Source of the DNA: a virus
IMG/VR virus record: IMGVR_UViG_3300021378_000206
Coordinates: 1-20,601 of that record
DNA length: 20,601 nt
Strand: one strand, 5' to 3'
Of the stretch, positions 6,441 through 12,852 are shown in pieces. Below the pieces are notes generated by a model that saw only the letters and a program-made list of their open reading frames with translations, had not been told where the DNA came from and ran no database searches. The position numbers and the translations under genes are program-made. Every line of letters starts with the position of its first letter. The stretch's first letter is position 1.

Positions 6441-7148
6441 TTAAACTTCCTCAAAGAGAACATTTTCTACATACTGATTCTTTCTTTCTTCCGATATTCC
6501 CATCGCTAAAATTGAACTATGAAGCATTCTATTTAGCTTTTGTTTTTCACAATACTTATTTTGCCTTTCGAGAGTATTAATCCATCTCTTAGTGTATTGA
6601 GGATTGCCCATCTCCATTGTATAAAATCTTGAAAGTTCCAAAGCCATGTTAACGAGTTGCTCTGTTTCTTCGCCTGTGCGAATTGATCCTGCACCTATAA
6701 TGTTTTCTGAAAATATCTCTAATGCCCAGTCTGGCATTACTCTTTCTTTTGTCCAAGTAAACTTTTCAGTAGCAGTTTTAAACTTAATCATATATGGATG
6801 ATGATCATTATGACCAGGATCAGTTGGAGAGTAGTCACAAAAGCAACCACTAATCTTTTTAGGATTCGCAACAATATCTAAACCGAAGATTGGTAAATCA
6901 ATATGTTCTTGTGGAAATATATTGATATGCATTAGCCACAATTTATTTTTACCAACAGGTTCAATTGTTTTTAAATGAGCTTTACGAATTATTGATGATT
7001 CCCAAAAGTAATCTTGCCAACCTTCAAGGTCAGCCGTATGTTTAGGATTCTCGACTCTTGTCATAGAGTCGTCAAATTCGTTAATTAAAGTAGCTGATAA
7101 CTTTCTTAATTGGTCAAAGAGTGGACTATCAACTATCACCGTCTTCAC
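6441..7148 (-). CDS. pcyX: Ferredoxin-dependent bilin reductase, PcyA-related (probable PcyX)
   Basis: Reduces biliverdin IXalpha with electrons from ferredoxin. At 235 aa it matches the family (PcyA about 250, PebS 233). Motifs: RKAHLK (55-60), LMHINIFP (72-79), LPIFGLDIV (85-93), CDYSPT (104-109) and EIFSENI (144-150); all align with Synechocystis PcyA. Of the PcyA active-site residues, His74 (here H58), His88 (H74) and Asp105 (D91) are kept, Asn219 aligns with N206, but Glu76 is Lys60 and Asp220 appears to be Arg207. Cyanophage PebS lacks the second His, so this protein sits nearer PcyA. PcyX from uncultured oceanic phages is PcyA-like yet makes phycoerythrobilin; loss of Glu76, which PcyA needs for exovinyl reduction, fits that. 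It overlaps the heme oxygenase gene by 20 nt. Family certain, product inferred. Confidence 0.85.
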   Translation of the reverse strand: MKTVIVDSPLFDQLRKLSATLINEFDDSMTRVENPKHTADLEGWQDYFWESSIIRKAHLKTIEPVGKNKLWLMHINIFPQEHIDLPIFGLDIVANPKKISGCFCDYSPTDPGHNDHHPYMIKFKTATEKFTWTKERVMPDWALEIFSENIIGAGSIRTGEETEQLVNMALELSRFYTMEMGNPQYTKRWINTLERQNKYCEKQKLNRMLHSSILAMGISEERKNQYVENVLFEEV

Positions 7149-7755
7149 CCCAAGGATTCATTTGTCTAGACATAACTGAACCTTGTGAGTCGTATTCTGC
7201 TGTATTGTTTTGATAGTTATCTATGAGATCATGAAATAATCTTTCTGCGTATTCAAAACATATCTTTGCTTCGTCGGCCATATCGTCATGCAGTAATTCT
7301 CTAACACCTTGTATTAGTTCTCTACGATTTTCAAATTCATACATCTGGCCTGAACCAGGAACACCTTTCTTAATGATTTGGCCACCATGAGCATCTCCAA
7401 AGTGTCTTACATATAAATGAGCAAGTAAAGCATCGTTATCATCGTCTTCTATTAATGTTTCAATATGCTTACCGTATTCAACAGTTGATTGAAAATGATC
7501 TTCGATTTCTTCAAGATCAAATAGATTTTCTAATTCTTGAAGGTCTTCTTCAATTTGAGTAGATCTAAAAATTGGTTCAAGTTCCATTGGAATTTCAACT
7601 GCATTCTCTAGGACCATGTAATTTTGTAATTGTGCGTGTAAATATTCTTGATACAGTCTTGGACTGATACCACCGCCTAATAACATATCTGCGAACTCGG
7701 TTCTTTCTGCGTTATCGTGGTGGGCTCTTGTTAATTCTTTTAGATTGTTTGACAT
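7129..7755 (-). CDS. ho1: Heme oxygenase (biliverdin-forming)
   Basis: Opens heme to biliverdin IXalpha, Fe2+ and CO using ferredoxin electrons and supplies the substrate for the overlapping bilin reductase. The 208-aa length fits soluble heme oxygenases. The N-terminal LKELTRAHHDNAE aligns with human HO-1 LKEATKEVHTQAE, making H13 the proximal heme ligand. The signature LLAHLYVRHFGDAHGGQ at 110-126 carries the distal-helix glycines (G120, G124, G125), with Ala-His in place of the usual Leu-Ser. The C-terminal tail after about residue 185 is extra and polar. Leader of about 40 nt with AGAGGTG before the ATG; the late promoter at 7803-7810 drives it. The reductase starts inside it, so the pair is one translational unit. 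Assignment firm. Confidence 0.93.
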   Translation of the reverse strand: MSNNLKELTRAHHDNAERTEFADMLLGGGISPRLYQEYLHAQLQNYMVLENAVEIPMELEPIFRSTQIEEDLQELENLFDLEEIEDHFQSTVEYGKHIETLIEDDDNDALLAHLYVRHFGDAHGGQIIKKGVPGSGQMYEFENRRELIQGVRELLHDDMADEAKICFEYAERLFHDLIDNYQNNTAEYDSQGSVMSRQMNPWGEDGDS

Positions 7756-7802
7756 TTTCTTTCACCTCTGTTTTTAATAATAAAGTCTTTGTTATCTGCA
7801 AC

Positions 7803-7814
7803 TATTTATAAATA
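7803..7814. promoter_or_regulatory. Palindromic, bidirectional T4-type late promoter
   Basis: TATTTATAAATA is a perfect 12-bp palindrome that contains TATAAATA on the plus strand (7807-7814) and on the minus strand (7803-7810). It lies midway between the divergent heme oxygenase ATG (7755) and lipase-like ATG (7855). Leaders would be about 40 nt each way. No sigma70 -35/-10 pair is visible in this 99-bp gap, so both operons appear to be late genes. Confidence 0.75.
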
Positions 7815-7854
7815 ATAACTGAACACAATTGTATATATCGCAGTAGGAGCGCTT

Positions 7855-8601
7855 ATGAACAAAAAAGTACAATTTTGTGATGTAAAAGGTGAGGCTGAAA
7901 AGAAAGCCGAAATGGCAAAGATTGCCTATGAAGATGGAAAGGAAGCAAAGCCCTTCTTCAAAAATCTAGGTTATACAGGTCATAAATTTATTGACCATGA
8001 CGGCGCACAAGCTCATTGTGTATGGAACAAAGAAGAATTTGTTTTATGTTGCCGTGGTACTGAACCAACCGAACTCAACGATCTTAAAGCTGATCTCAAC
8101 ATTTGGCCTGATAAAGCTCAGGTTGGTGGTTGGGTACACAATGGATTCCAAAACGAAATAGATGATATCTGGGATGATATTATTAAAGTATTAGTTAAGC
8201 ATGGAGAAAAAAGAATCAGCATATGTGGTCATTCATTAGGTGGAGCAATGGCAACAATTGCTGCTTCAAGATTACTTGAATATAAACCCGTTCTATATAC
8301 TTTTGGATCACCAAGAGTTGGTAATGCTGCGTTTGTTAAAGAATGCGCTGACCTAGAACATTATCGTTTTGTAAATAACAATGATTTAGTCACTGTCATA
8401 CCACCTTGGTTTATGGGTTACCGACATCACGGCCAAGTTATGTATTTTAACTACAACGGTATTATTAAGAACCTTGCTTGGTGGAGAAAGTTAAAAGATA
8501 AACTACGAGGTATTGCTACTTCGTGGATCAATTTAAAACCTTTTGACGGCCTTTCTGACCACTCAATGGATAACTATACAAAATATACTAAGGATAACTA
8601 A
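7855..8601 (+). CDS. Class 3 lipase-like alpha/beta hydrolase
   Basis: A 248-aa serine hydrolase with the lipase-3 architecture. The nucleophile elbow is GHSLGG (S127 nucleophile); the preceding block VLCCRGTEP (63-71) corresponds to the oxyanion/RGT motif of class 3 lipases, VHNGF (94-98) is also typical, and the catalytic Asp is probably D177 in NNNDLVTVIPP, with H236 (LSDHSMDNY) the likely His; spacings of 50 and 59 residues fit known lipases. There is no signal peptide, so it should act in the cytoplasm or be released at lysis. The start has a good SD (AGGAG). It opens a plus-strand operon of six tightly packed genes driven by the palindromic late promoter. The substrate (host phospholipid, neutral lipid, storage polyester) cannot be told from sequence. 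Confidence 0.88.
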   Translation: MNKKVQFCDVKGEAEKKAEMAKIAYEDGKEAKPFFKNLGYTGHKFIDHDGAQAHCVWNKEEFVLCCRGTEPTELNDLKADLNIWPDKAQVGGWVHNGFQNEIDDIWDDIIKVLVKHGEKRISICGHSLGGAMATIAASRLLEYKPVLYTFGSPRVGNAAFVKECADLEHYRFVNNNDLVTVIPPWFMGYRHHGQVMYFNYNGIIKNLAWWRKLKDKLRGIATSWINLKPFDGLSDHSMDNYTKYTKDN

Positions 8602-8972
8602 TGGACATTTTGGAGAGACTGACAGACGATACTCTATGGATTTATACAGCAATCCTTGGCTCAATTACAGGTGCTGCATTCTTATTTTGGTTTAAAGATA
8701 CAAAGATGGCTTTATGGGGTGTTGGTAAATTTGATGCTTTCTTAGAGTATTTGGCTATAAGATGGGGTTGGACTTGGTTAGAATCAGATCCCTTTGCTTG
8801 GAGAAAAAAGTATCCACATATTACAAATAAGATCGATGAACTTGAAGATAGAATTCAAGATTTAGAAATTGATACACATCCTCCTGTTGCTCCTGGCGGA
8901 ACAACTGAACTTAAATCACTTATCGATGATATCAACGTAAGACTTGATAAAATAGAAAAGAAAAGAAAGTAA
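8601..8972 (+). CDS. Membrane-anchored coiled-coil protein of unknown function
   Basis: A 123-aa protein with one strong transmembrane helix near residues 12-30 (LWIYTAILGSITGAAFLFWF), a Trp-rich amphipathic stretch (LAIRWGWTWLESDPFAW), and a C-terminal half with heptad patterning (NKIDELEDRIQDLEI and IDDINVRLDKIEKKRK) separated by a Pro/Gly-rich hinge. Its ATG overlaps the lipase stop by one base (TAATG), so the two are co-translated. In the lysis context one could imagine a spanin-like or lipase-partner role, but there is no lipobox or signal and I do not recognise a family. Confidence 0.8.
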   Translation: MDILERLTDDTLWIYTAILGSITGAAFLFWFKDTKMALWGVGKFDAFLEYLAIRWGWTWLESDPFAWRKKYPHITNKIDELEDRIQDLEIDTHPPVAPGGTTELKSLIDDINVRLDKIEKKRK

Positions 8973-9286
8973 TGGAACTTACCGATGCAGCAATATCTAA
9001 GGCGGTTGAAAGAACGGCAGGATCGCAACCTAGCAATATTAGGTTGGGTGTCACTGCTGGTGGGTGTGTTGGGTTTGAGTATATTATTGAATATGCTCGT
9101 GAAATTAGTAACGATGATACTGTAACTGATTACGGAAAGTTTAAAATAGTTATGGATAAATTGTCCGAACCGTATTTTAAGGATGCAAAGTTGGACTGGG
9201 TAAAAGAAGGATTGAACGAATCATTTAGAATTATCAATCCAAACGAAACCAATTCTTGCGGTTGTGGTGAATCAATAGGATTTTAA
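8972..9286 (+). CDS. A-type iron-sulfur cluster carrier (IscA/HesB-like)
   Basis: A 104-aa protein with the A-type carrier layout: GVTAGGCVGFEYIIEY at 26-41 (Cys32), a middle region with FKIVMDKLSEPYFKDAKLDWV, and a C-terminal CGCGES (Cys96, Cys98). Three Cys in the pattern C-x63-C-x-C are the cluster ligands in IscA, SufA and HesB. The family transfers Fe-S clusters or iron to apoproteins. The ATG overlaps the previous stop (TAATG). Similar genes occur in other marine T4-like phages. Here it could supply cluster to host ferredoxin, the electron donor of the bilin enzymes transcribed in the opposite direction from the same promoter; that link is my inference. Confidence 0.9.
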   Translation: MELTDAAISKAVERTAGSQPSNIRLGVTAGGCVGFEYIIEYAREISNDDTVTDYGKFKIVMDKLSEPYFKDAKLDWVKEGLNESFRIINPNETNSCGCGESIGF

Positions 9287-9303
9287 AAATAAAGGAGAAA
9301 AAT

Positions 9304-9462
9304 ATGTTAGATTGGATTAAAGGAAGACTAGGAGAAAGAACTTCATTAGACGGTGCCGTTGCTATTGGCGGTGGTATTGTTATGATATTAATACCAACAA
9401 GTTTAATTGGTTGGGGTCTTATTGCATACGGTGCATGGACTATTTGGAAGAAGGAAGACTAA
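9304..9462 (+). CDS. 52-aa membrane protein
   Basis: The ATG at 9304 follows AGGAG (7-nt spacing). The product is 52 residues: a short amphipathic start (MLDWIKGRLGERTS) and a long hydrophobic Gly-rich stretch from about 18 to 47 (AVAIGGGIVMILIPTSLIGW and onward), probably two short helices or one long hairpin, with a positively charged end (WKKED). The stop overlaps the start of the next gene (TAATG). Function unknown; a holin-like role is conceivable next to a hydrolase gene but not shown. Confidence 0.75.
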   Translation: MLDWIKGRLGERTSLDGAVAIGGGIVMILIPTSLIGWGLIAYGAWTIWKKED

Positions 9463-9785
9463 TGAGTGAAGAAATAAAATCAAGCGGACACCATCCTGCT
9501 GATTCTAATGGAGACGGTAAAGTTTCCAAAGCCGAAGAAGCAATGTATTTAGAGTTTAAAAGAAAAGAACTTGAAGATGCTGACGCAATGCGCGATGCTC
9601 AAAGAAAAATGGCATGGTTCTCATTATATGGAATGTTAGCATATCCTGTTTTAGTAATAGGATCTAATGTTGTTGGGTACGAAAAGGCAGCCGACATTTT
9701 AGGCGATATGGCAGGAGTATATTTTATTGCTGTTGCTGGTATTGTTGCTGCGTTCTTTGGTGCGCAGGCATGGACGAAAAAGTAA
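9462..9785 (+). CDS. EF-hand-containing membrane protein
   Basis: A 107-aa protein starting at the ATG in TAATG that overlaps the previous stop; a longer in-frame start at 9411 lies inside the upstream gene and is rejected. Residues 14-25 (DSNGDGKVSKAE and E25) form a canonical EF-hand loop, with Asp14, Asn16, Asp18 and Glu25 as calcium ligands. A charged helix follows (LEFKRKELEDADAMRDAQRK), then two transmembrane helices at about 50-70 and 84-102. I recall close homologues in marine T4-like phages, but no known function. A calcium-sensing membrane protein would fit roles at adsorption, lysis or exclusion. Confidence 0.85.
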   Translation: MSEEIKSSGHHPADSNGDGKVSKAEEAMYLEFKRKELEDADAMRDAQRKMAWFSLYGMLAYPVLVIGSNVVGYEKAADILGDMAGVYFIAVAGIVAAFFGAQAWTKK

Positions 9786-9916
9786 CCATAACTTGTAAAA
9801 CAAAAAAATGTAATTATACAGGACCTGTATTACACTTTGCATTTATATATGGAACTACCCTTTGTCCACGTTGTGCTACAAAAGCACTCTGGGTAAAAGG
9901 TATGCGATCTCGCTAA
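9770..9916 (+). CDS. 48-aa zinc-ribbon mini-protein
   Basis: The ATG at 9770 overlaps the end of the EF-hand gene by 16 nt. The product has paired cysteines CKTKKC (9, 14) and CPRC (32, 35), spaced like a small zinc ribbon, and a basic end (KGMRSR). It is the last gene of the plus-strand operon and stops 4 nt before the convergent minus-strand gene. No family recognised. Confidence 0.7.
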   Translation: MDEKVTITCKTKKCNYTGPVLHFAFIYGTTLCPRCATKALWVKGMRSR

Positions 9917-9920
9917 TTCT

Positions 9921-10184
9921 TTATTTCTCTACGGAGTGTAAAGTTTCGATTTTAACAGTGTCATGATAATCGCCGTCTGAAAAATCTCGGATGGCGGTTT
10001 CTTTATACAGATAACCATCTTTGACTCTATAACTAACAATCTCTTTTCTAAAAACGCCTTCCATCTTAGCAAGAGATGTTTCAAAAGGTCCTTTATTAAA
10101 AGGTCCAAATCCTTCGCCTACTCTATCAAGAATTTCTTTCTTTGCTTGTGTTAATACCTCAACGTTGTGGCCTCTATATTTCAT
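9921..10184 (-). CDS. Hypothetical 87-aa protein
   Basis: A soluble, mixed-charge protein beginning MKYRGHNVEVLTQAKKE and ending KIETLHSVEK. It looks like a short alpha-helix followed by beta strands (FRKEIVSYRVKDGYLYKET). No motif is recognised. It has a clear SD (AGGAG) and sits 3 nt after the gene at 10188-10898, so it ends the transcription unit that starts with the tail-fibre-like gene. The convergence with the plus-strand operon leaves only 4 bp, with no terminator hairpin visible. Confidence 0.75.
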   Translation of the reverse strand: MKYRGHNVEVLTQAKKEILDRVGEGFGPFNKGPFETSLAKMEGVFRKEIVSYRVKDGYLYKETAIRDFSDGDYHDTVKIETLHSVEK

Positions 10185-10187
10185 AAT

Positions 10188-10898
10188 CTATTCTCCTACG
10201 GTGTTTGCTACACCATCTATCCATATTTGACCCGTTGGGTCGTCGTTAGCATCCGCAGGATCTTCTCCGCGGACAATTTGTTCGTGTACTGTTATTTTTA
10301 AACTTGAATTACCCATCTGATGTTCAGTGACTTCAGCTTCAGGTACAATAACAGTATTAGCAGTTCCTGGGATGGCGGTTCCTGTTATTGAAACTTCGTC
10401 TTTACCTCTACGTGTTCTTGCATCAGTAAGCCATGTTGGATCGGTGGATACTGTTTCATCATATACTGTTTTAACATGATCATAGAACGCTGTGTTTGGT
10501 CCTAATGTTTGAAATTCCCAAGTAAGAAAGTTTACATCATCCCAAAATGCTTCTCTTGCTGTATGGTAATCAACGTGATGCATATATGATTTACTACCTG
10601 CTTGATTTCTACCTATTAATATCATTGCACCAGTAAAATGAGTTCCATTTACAAGGCCGTTAGAAATTGTTAAGGCATATCCATCTTCAGAACATACAAA
10701 GACAACACCATCAGAAGCATCAAGAAAACCTTGATATTGCGCTTTAATAAAGACTCTCTTTTCTTCGTTAGTACCTGTTGCTACAGGCGTTAGTTCCCAA
10801 GGATAGGAACCTGCATTCATATTATCAATACAGTCATTAAACATACGATCAAAAGATACATCGTCAATCTCTGTTATCATATCAAAACTAATTGCCAT
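10188..10898 (-). CDS. Hypothetical 236-aa protein paired with the tail-fibre-like gene
   Basis: A soluble, acidic protein without signal peptide or transmembrane helix. Its N-terminal part (YPWELTPVATGTNEEKRVFI, FLDASDGVVFVCSEDGYALT) looks alpha/beta, and a C-terminal part is beta-rich (VSITGTAIPGTANTVIVPEA, SSLKITVHEQIV). No catalytic motif stands out. The ATG overlaps the stop of the fibre-like gene (TAATG), so the two products are made together. A chaperone, cap or second adhesin for the fibre is a reasonable guess from position; the sequence alone does not decide. Confidence 0.75.
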   Translation of the reverse strand: MAISFDMITEIDDVSFDRMFNDCIDNMNAGSYPWELTPVATGTNEEKRVFIKAQYQGFLDASDGVVFVCSEDGYALTISNGLVNGTHFTGAMILIGRNQAGSKSYMHHVDYHTAREAFWDDVNFLTWEFQTLGPNTAFYDHVKTVYDETVSTDPTWLTDARTRRGKDEVSITGTAIPGTANTVIVPEAEVTEHQMGNSSLKITVHEQIVRGEDPADANDDPTGQIWIDGVANTVGE

Positions 10899-11479
10899 TA
10901 CTGTATAAACTCCGGTGAGATGTTAGCACCATTTGAATAACCACCGTTAAGGTTACTAACGTATTGTGATCCCCAAATCCATTGTGTTCTATTTGCGCTA
11001 GGGTTGCTGTAGTAACTTGCATTGGATGTATATAAAGTATAAGAACCGTCGGTATATCTATTAAACCAGTTTCTTGGTAATTGACCTTGTAAATAAATTA
11101 CCTGCGAATGCTGAGTTCCTTTAAATGTTGTTCTTACTCTATAAATACCTACGACAGTTGCTCCACGATAATTTGTTGGGTTAATTGAACCCATAGCAGG
11201 AATTGCTGCACCATTTGAATAACCGATATTTGTTATTGAGGATCCGAAGTTAACTTGTCCGCAGGTCAGATACCAACCTCTATGAGCACCATAGAATTGA
11301 GACATACTAATTGTTCCGCTTGTTGGAATATTAGTGTTGTGTCCTGATCCATAGCTATGAACTCGAGCTGCATTGGTGCCGCCTCGATAATACTCTGCCA
11401 TGTCAGGAGTACCACTTGCTCCAAACTCATTACGAATTTGGTCCATGGTAATTGTGCCTGATGTTACGAGTCTACCCAT
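10898..11479 (-). CDS. Tail-fibre/adhesin-like structural protein
   Basis: A 193-aa protein rich in Gly, Ser, Asn, Tyr and poor in Lys. It carries two copies of a motif common in phage virion fibre proteins: SGTITMDQIRNEFGA near the N-terminus and SGTISMSQFYGAHRG at about 54-68. The remainder is predicted beta-rich with repeated YSNGA(A/N)I segments, encoded by a 17-bp direct repeat. Short length suggests a fibre tip or decoration protein rather than a full fibre. No TATAAATA lies immediately upstream, although a degenerate AT-rich octamer is present near 11508. Virion association is inferred from motif and composition. Confidence 0.7.
   Translation of the reverse strand: MGRLVTSGTITMDQIRNEFGASGTPDMAEYYRGGTNAARVHSYGSGHNTNIPTSGTISMSQFYGAHRGWYLTCGQVNFGSSITNIGYSNGAAIPAMGSINPTNYRGATVVGIYRVRTTFKGTQHSQVIYLQGQLPRNWFNRYTDGSYTLYTSNASYYSNPSANRTQWIWGSQYVSNLNGGYSNGANISPEFIQ
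10926..11224. repeat. 17-bp direct repeat within the fibre-like gene
   Basis: GCACCATTTGAATAACC occurs at 10926-10942 and again at 11208-11224. Both copies encode G-YSNGA-type segments in the same frame, so this is an internal coding duplication. Such repeats in adhesins may promote recombination and receptor-range change. Confidence 0.7.
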
Positions 11480-11509
11480 TTATTAATCCTCTTACTGTAA
11501 AACTATTTA

Positions 11510-11725
11510 TTAGTCTACAAGTAATTGGATCAAACCATTTTCCCAGTTCTCACAAACGTCATTTGCGTATGATTCGCTTTTACCAGGAAGTTTTCTTGAT
11601 TCAACGACGGAGCCGTTCTCAATAAGGTCAACAACGTACATTGAGTCTGGGCCACCTGAGCCTGATTCGTTTGTACCACCACTGTGTACCTTTCTAATAG
11701 AACTTGTTCTTACTCTACTCATCAT
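11510..11725 (-). CDS. Hypothetical 71-aa protein
   Basis: Begins MMSRVRTSSIRKVHSGG; AGGAG lies 4 nt before the first ATG, so either of the tandem Met codons (11725 or 11722) may be used, the second with better spacing. A Gly/Ser-rich linker (GGTNESGSGGPDS) separates a basic N-terminus from a beta-like segment (YVVDLIENGSVVESRKL). No family recognised. Its 5' end overlaps the zinc-motif ORF (11715-11846). Confidence 0.7.
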   Translation of the reverse strand: MMSRVRTSSIRKVHSGGTNESGSGGPDSMYVVDLIENGSVVESRKLPGKSESYANDVCENWENGLIQLLVD

Positions 11726-11846
11726 CTTTCTCCTGTTTGTTGTGCCATGTTAAACTGCACTGTGCTCCACAAAATATGTGTTGCTTGTCCTTTGTGTGGT
11801 ATGGAGATGTAAAGTATGTTACTCCGCATTCACTACACTTATTCAT
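11715..11846 (-). CDS. 43-aa zinc-finger-like mini-protein
   Basis: Start ATG at 11846, 8-nt overlap with the upstream membrane-protein gene and 11-nt overlap with the downstream gene. Cysteines at 4, 7, 26 and 30 (CSEC and CGAQC) make a C-x2-C-x18-C-x3-C pattern of a small treble-clef or HNH-type zinc knuckle. The tail is polar (NKQEKDDE). Overlaps on both sides and the intact Cys pattern support a real gene; function unknown. Confidence 0.65.
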   Translation of the reverse strand: MNKCSECGVTYFTSPYHTKDKQHIFCGAQCSLTWHNKQEKDDE

Positions 11847-12039
11847 CTTCTTTTTCCAAATCGCTTTCGCGAATTATAATACCATGATCTGTATATCCTA
11901 CGATGTCATCGCTTTTAAACGTAGCATCATATATCATTACCCCAATTAATCCAACCCAAAAGGCTATTCCTATTATAATAAGACCTCTAATTGACCACAT
12001 AGCCAAGTTATCTAGAAACTTATCTAAATAGTTCAGCAT
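11839..12039 (-). CDS. 66-aa single-pass membrane protein
   Basis: One strong transmembrane helix at about 17-37 (RGLIIIGIAFWVGLIGVMIY) flanked by a short N-terminal amphipathic segment and a 28-residue acidic tail (ending ESDLEKEDE). The ATG directly follows the stop of the gene at 12040. No family recognised. Confidence 0.75.
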   Translation of the reverse strand: MLNYLDKFLDNLAMWSIRGLIIIGIAFWVGLIGVMIYDATFKSDDIVGYTDHGIIIRESDLEKEDE

Positions 12040-12243
12040 TTACTTCTTCTCACTTGGATGCAATTCACCGCGCCTAACAAGCTCGTTACGAACTTTTTGC
12101 TTAACCTTAGGTACTGTATTTGATCTTGTATACATATCTAATAATTCCATAAGCGGCATTGATTTTGCATATGTATGCTGAATTGTTGTTTTACCAGTAT
12201 TTCTATCTTTAACCACCTGGCTTGGTTTTAATTTTATCGGCAT
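12040..12243 (-). CDS. Conserved small basic phage protein
   Basis: A 67-aa basic protein beginning MPIKLKPSQVVKDRNTGKTT and ending KVKQKVRNELVRRGELHPSEKK. The pattern IKLKPS..........GK........ and the closing N-E-L-x-R-R-G is one I associate with a small protein conserved across marine T4-like phages; its role is not known to me. The Lys/Arg-rich helix could bind nucleic acid. SD GGAG lies inside the overlapping upstream gene (10-nt overlap). Confidence 0.8.
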   Translation of the reverse strand: MPIKLKPSQVVKDRNTGKTTIQHTYAKSMPLMELLDMYTRSNTVPKVKQKVRNELVRRGELHPSEKK

Positions 12244-12515
12244 AACTTCTCCACCGCTTGTATTATCCTATCAGCTTCAGGATCATTTAAAAATCCATAG
12301 ATCCCTGGGTCAGCTTGTGGATACTCGTTTAATATGTCAATAGGTGGATCTACAAACTCTTGAGTATCTCCATCTAAAATTGCTAACTCCCATAGTCCAT
12401 CTCTCCAACCATAAGAGCCTGTAAATCTAACAAGAGAAATAATATATCCATTGTCAAATCTAAATTCCTTTCTTTCGCCGTCGTGCCATTCCGTGGACTC
12501 AGGCCACTTACTCAT
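12234..12515 (-). CDS. Hypothetical 93-aa protein
   Basis: A Trp-rich, acidic, probably beta-sheet protein (EWHDGERKEFRFDNGYIISL, GSYGWRDGLWELAIL) with a C-terminal helix (PEADRIIQAVEKLCR). The pattern of a short sheet followed by LWELAILDG and a closing helix is seen in several small phage proteins but I cannot name the family. AGGAG inside the upstream gene drives it; the overlap is 8 nt. Confidence 0.75.
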   Translation of the reverse strand: MSKWPESTEWHDGERKEFRFDNGYIISLVRFTGSYGWRDGLWELAILDGDTQEFVDPPIDILNEYPQADPGIYGFLNDPEADRIIQAVEKLCR

Positions 12516-12789
12516 TAACTGCTCCTGATGGAAAGCCTACTTCCCATGATACAACTGTATTTATTCTAAACGATCTCCAAGCTTCTTTATCAGTTGCCCA
12601 CGCAGCAATGTGATCTGAATCTGAATCTATATCTTTAATGCCAACCTTAATGCCATTCTCTTCAAGAATCGTTTCATTAATAGTACATGGCATAATACGA
12701 ATCTCTTCGGTATTAATCTTTTTAAATACAACAGTCACAACACCTTTTTTCAGTGCCGTGATTAAGTTTTGTAATTCTGGCTTTTCCAT
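12508..12789 (-). CDS. WYL_2/Sm-like (DUF2693-type) small phage protein
   Basis: The longest open frame reaches a TTG at 12849, but that TTG is the -35 box of a perfect promoter, so the true start must be the ATG at 12789, 25 nt after the predicted transcription start. The 93-aa product has the DUF2693 pattern: a helix (MEKPELQNLITALKKGVV), beta strands FKKINTEEIRIMPCTI, and the closing AWRSFRINTVVSWE in which the W-R-S-F block is diagnostic in my recollection. This SH3-like fold family is widespread in phages and is thought to bind nucleic acid, without a settled role. It heads the early unit that runs to 11839 and probably beyond. Confidence 0.78.
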   Translation of the reverse strand: MEKPELQNLITALKKGVVTVVFKKINTEEIRIMPCTINETILEENGIKVGIKDIDSDSDHIAAWATDKEAWRSFRINTVVSWEVGFPSGAVNE

Positions 12790-12820
12790 AATATATTTTC
12801 CAAATGATTTAGTAGTGTCT

Positions 12821-12849
12821 ATTATAACAAACTTTTCAGTGAATGTCAA
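12821..12849 (-). promoter_or_regulatory. Sigma70-type early promoter
   Basis: Minus strand TTGACA (12844-12849), 17-bp spacer, TATAAT (12821-12826), preceded by CTA. It begins 3 nt after the CCA end of the tRNA-Arg gene. Its first 17 bases (CTATTGACATTCACTGA) recur exactly at the plus-strand promoter at 17034. Confidence 0.88.
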
Positions 12850-12852
12850 TAG

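Noticed and set aside
9411-9461. Longer start for the EF-hand protein
   Set aside because: The extension lies inside the upstream 52-aa gene, and TAATG at 9460-9464 gives the usual coupled start.
11140-11147. TATAAATA on the plus strand inside the tail-fibre-like gene
   Set aside because: It lies within a minus-strand coding region and no plus-strand gene follows for more than 5 kb.
12315-12340. CTATTGACA on the minus strand inside the 93-aa gene
   Set aside because: No -10-like hexamer occurs 16-18 bp downstream; it is coding sequence.
12790-12849. N-terminal extension of the WYL_2-like gene starting at a TTG at 12849
   Set aside because: The TTG is part of the -35 box of a perfect promoter; the predicted transcript begins downstream, so these codons cannot be translated from it.
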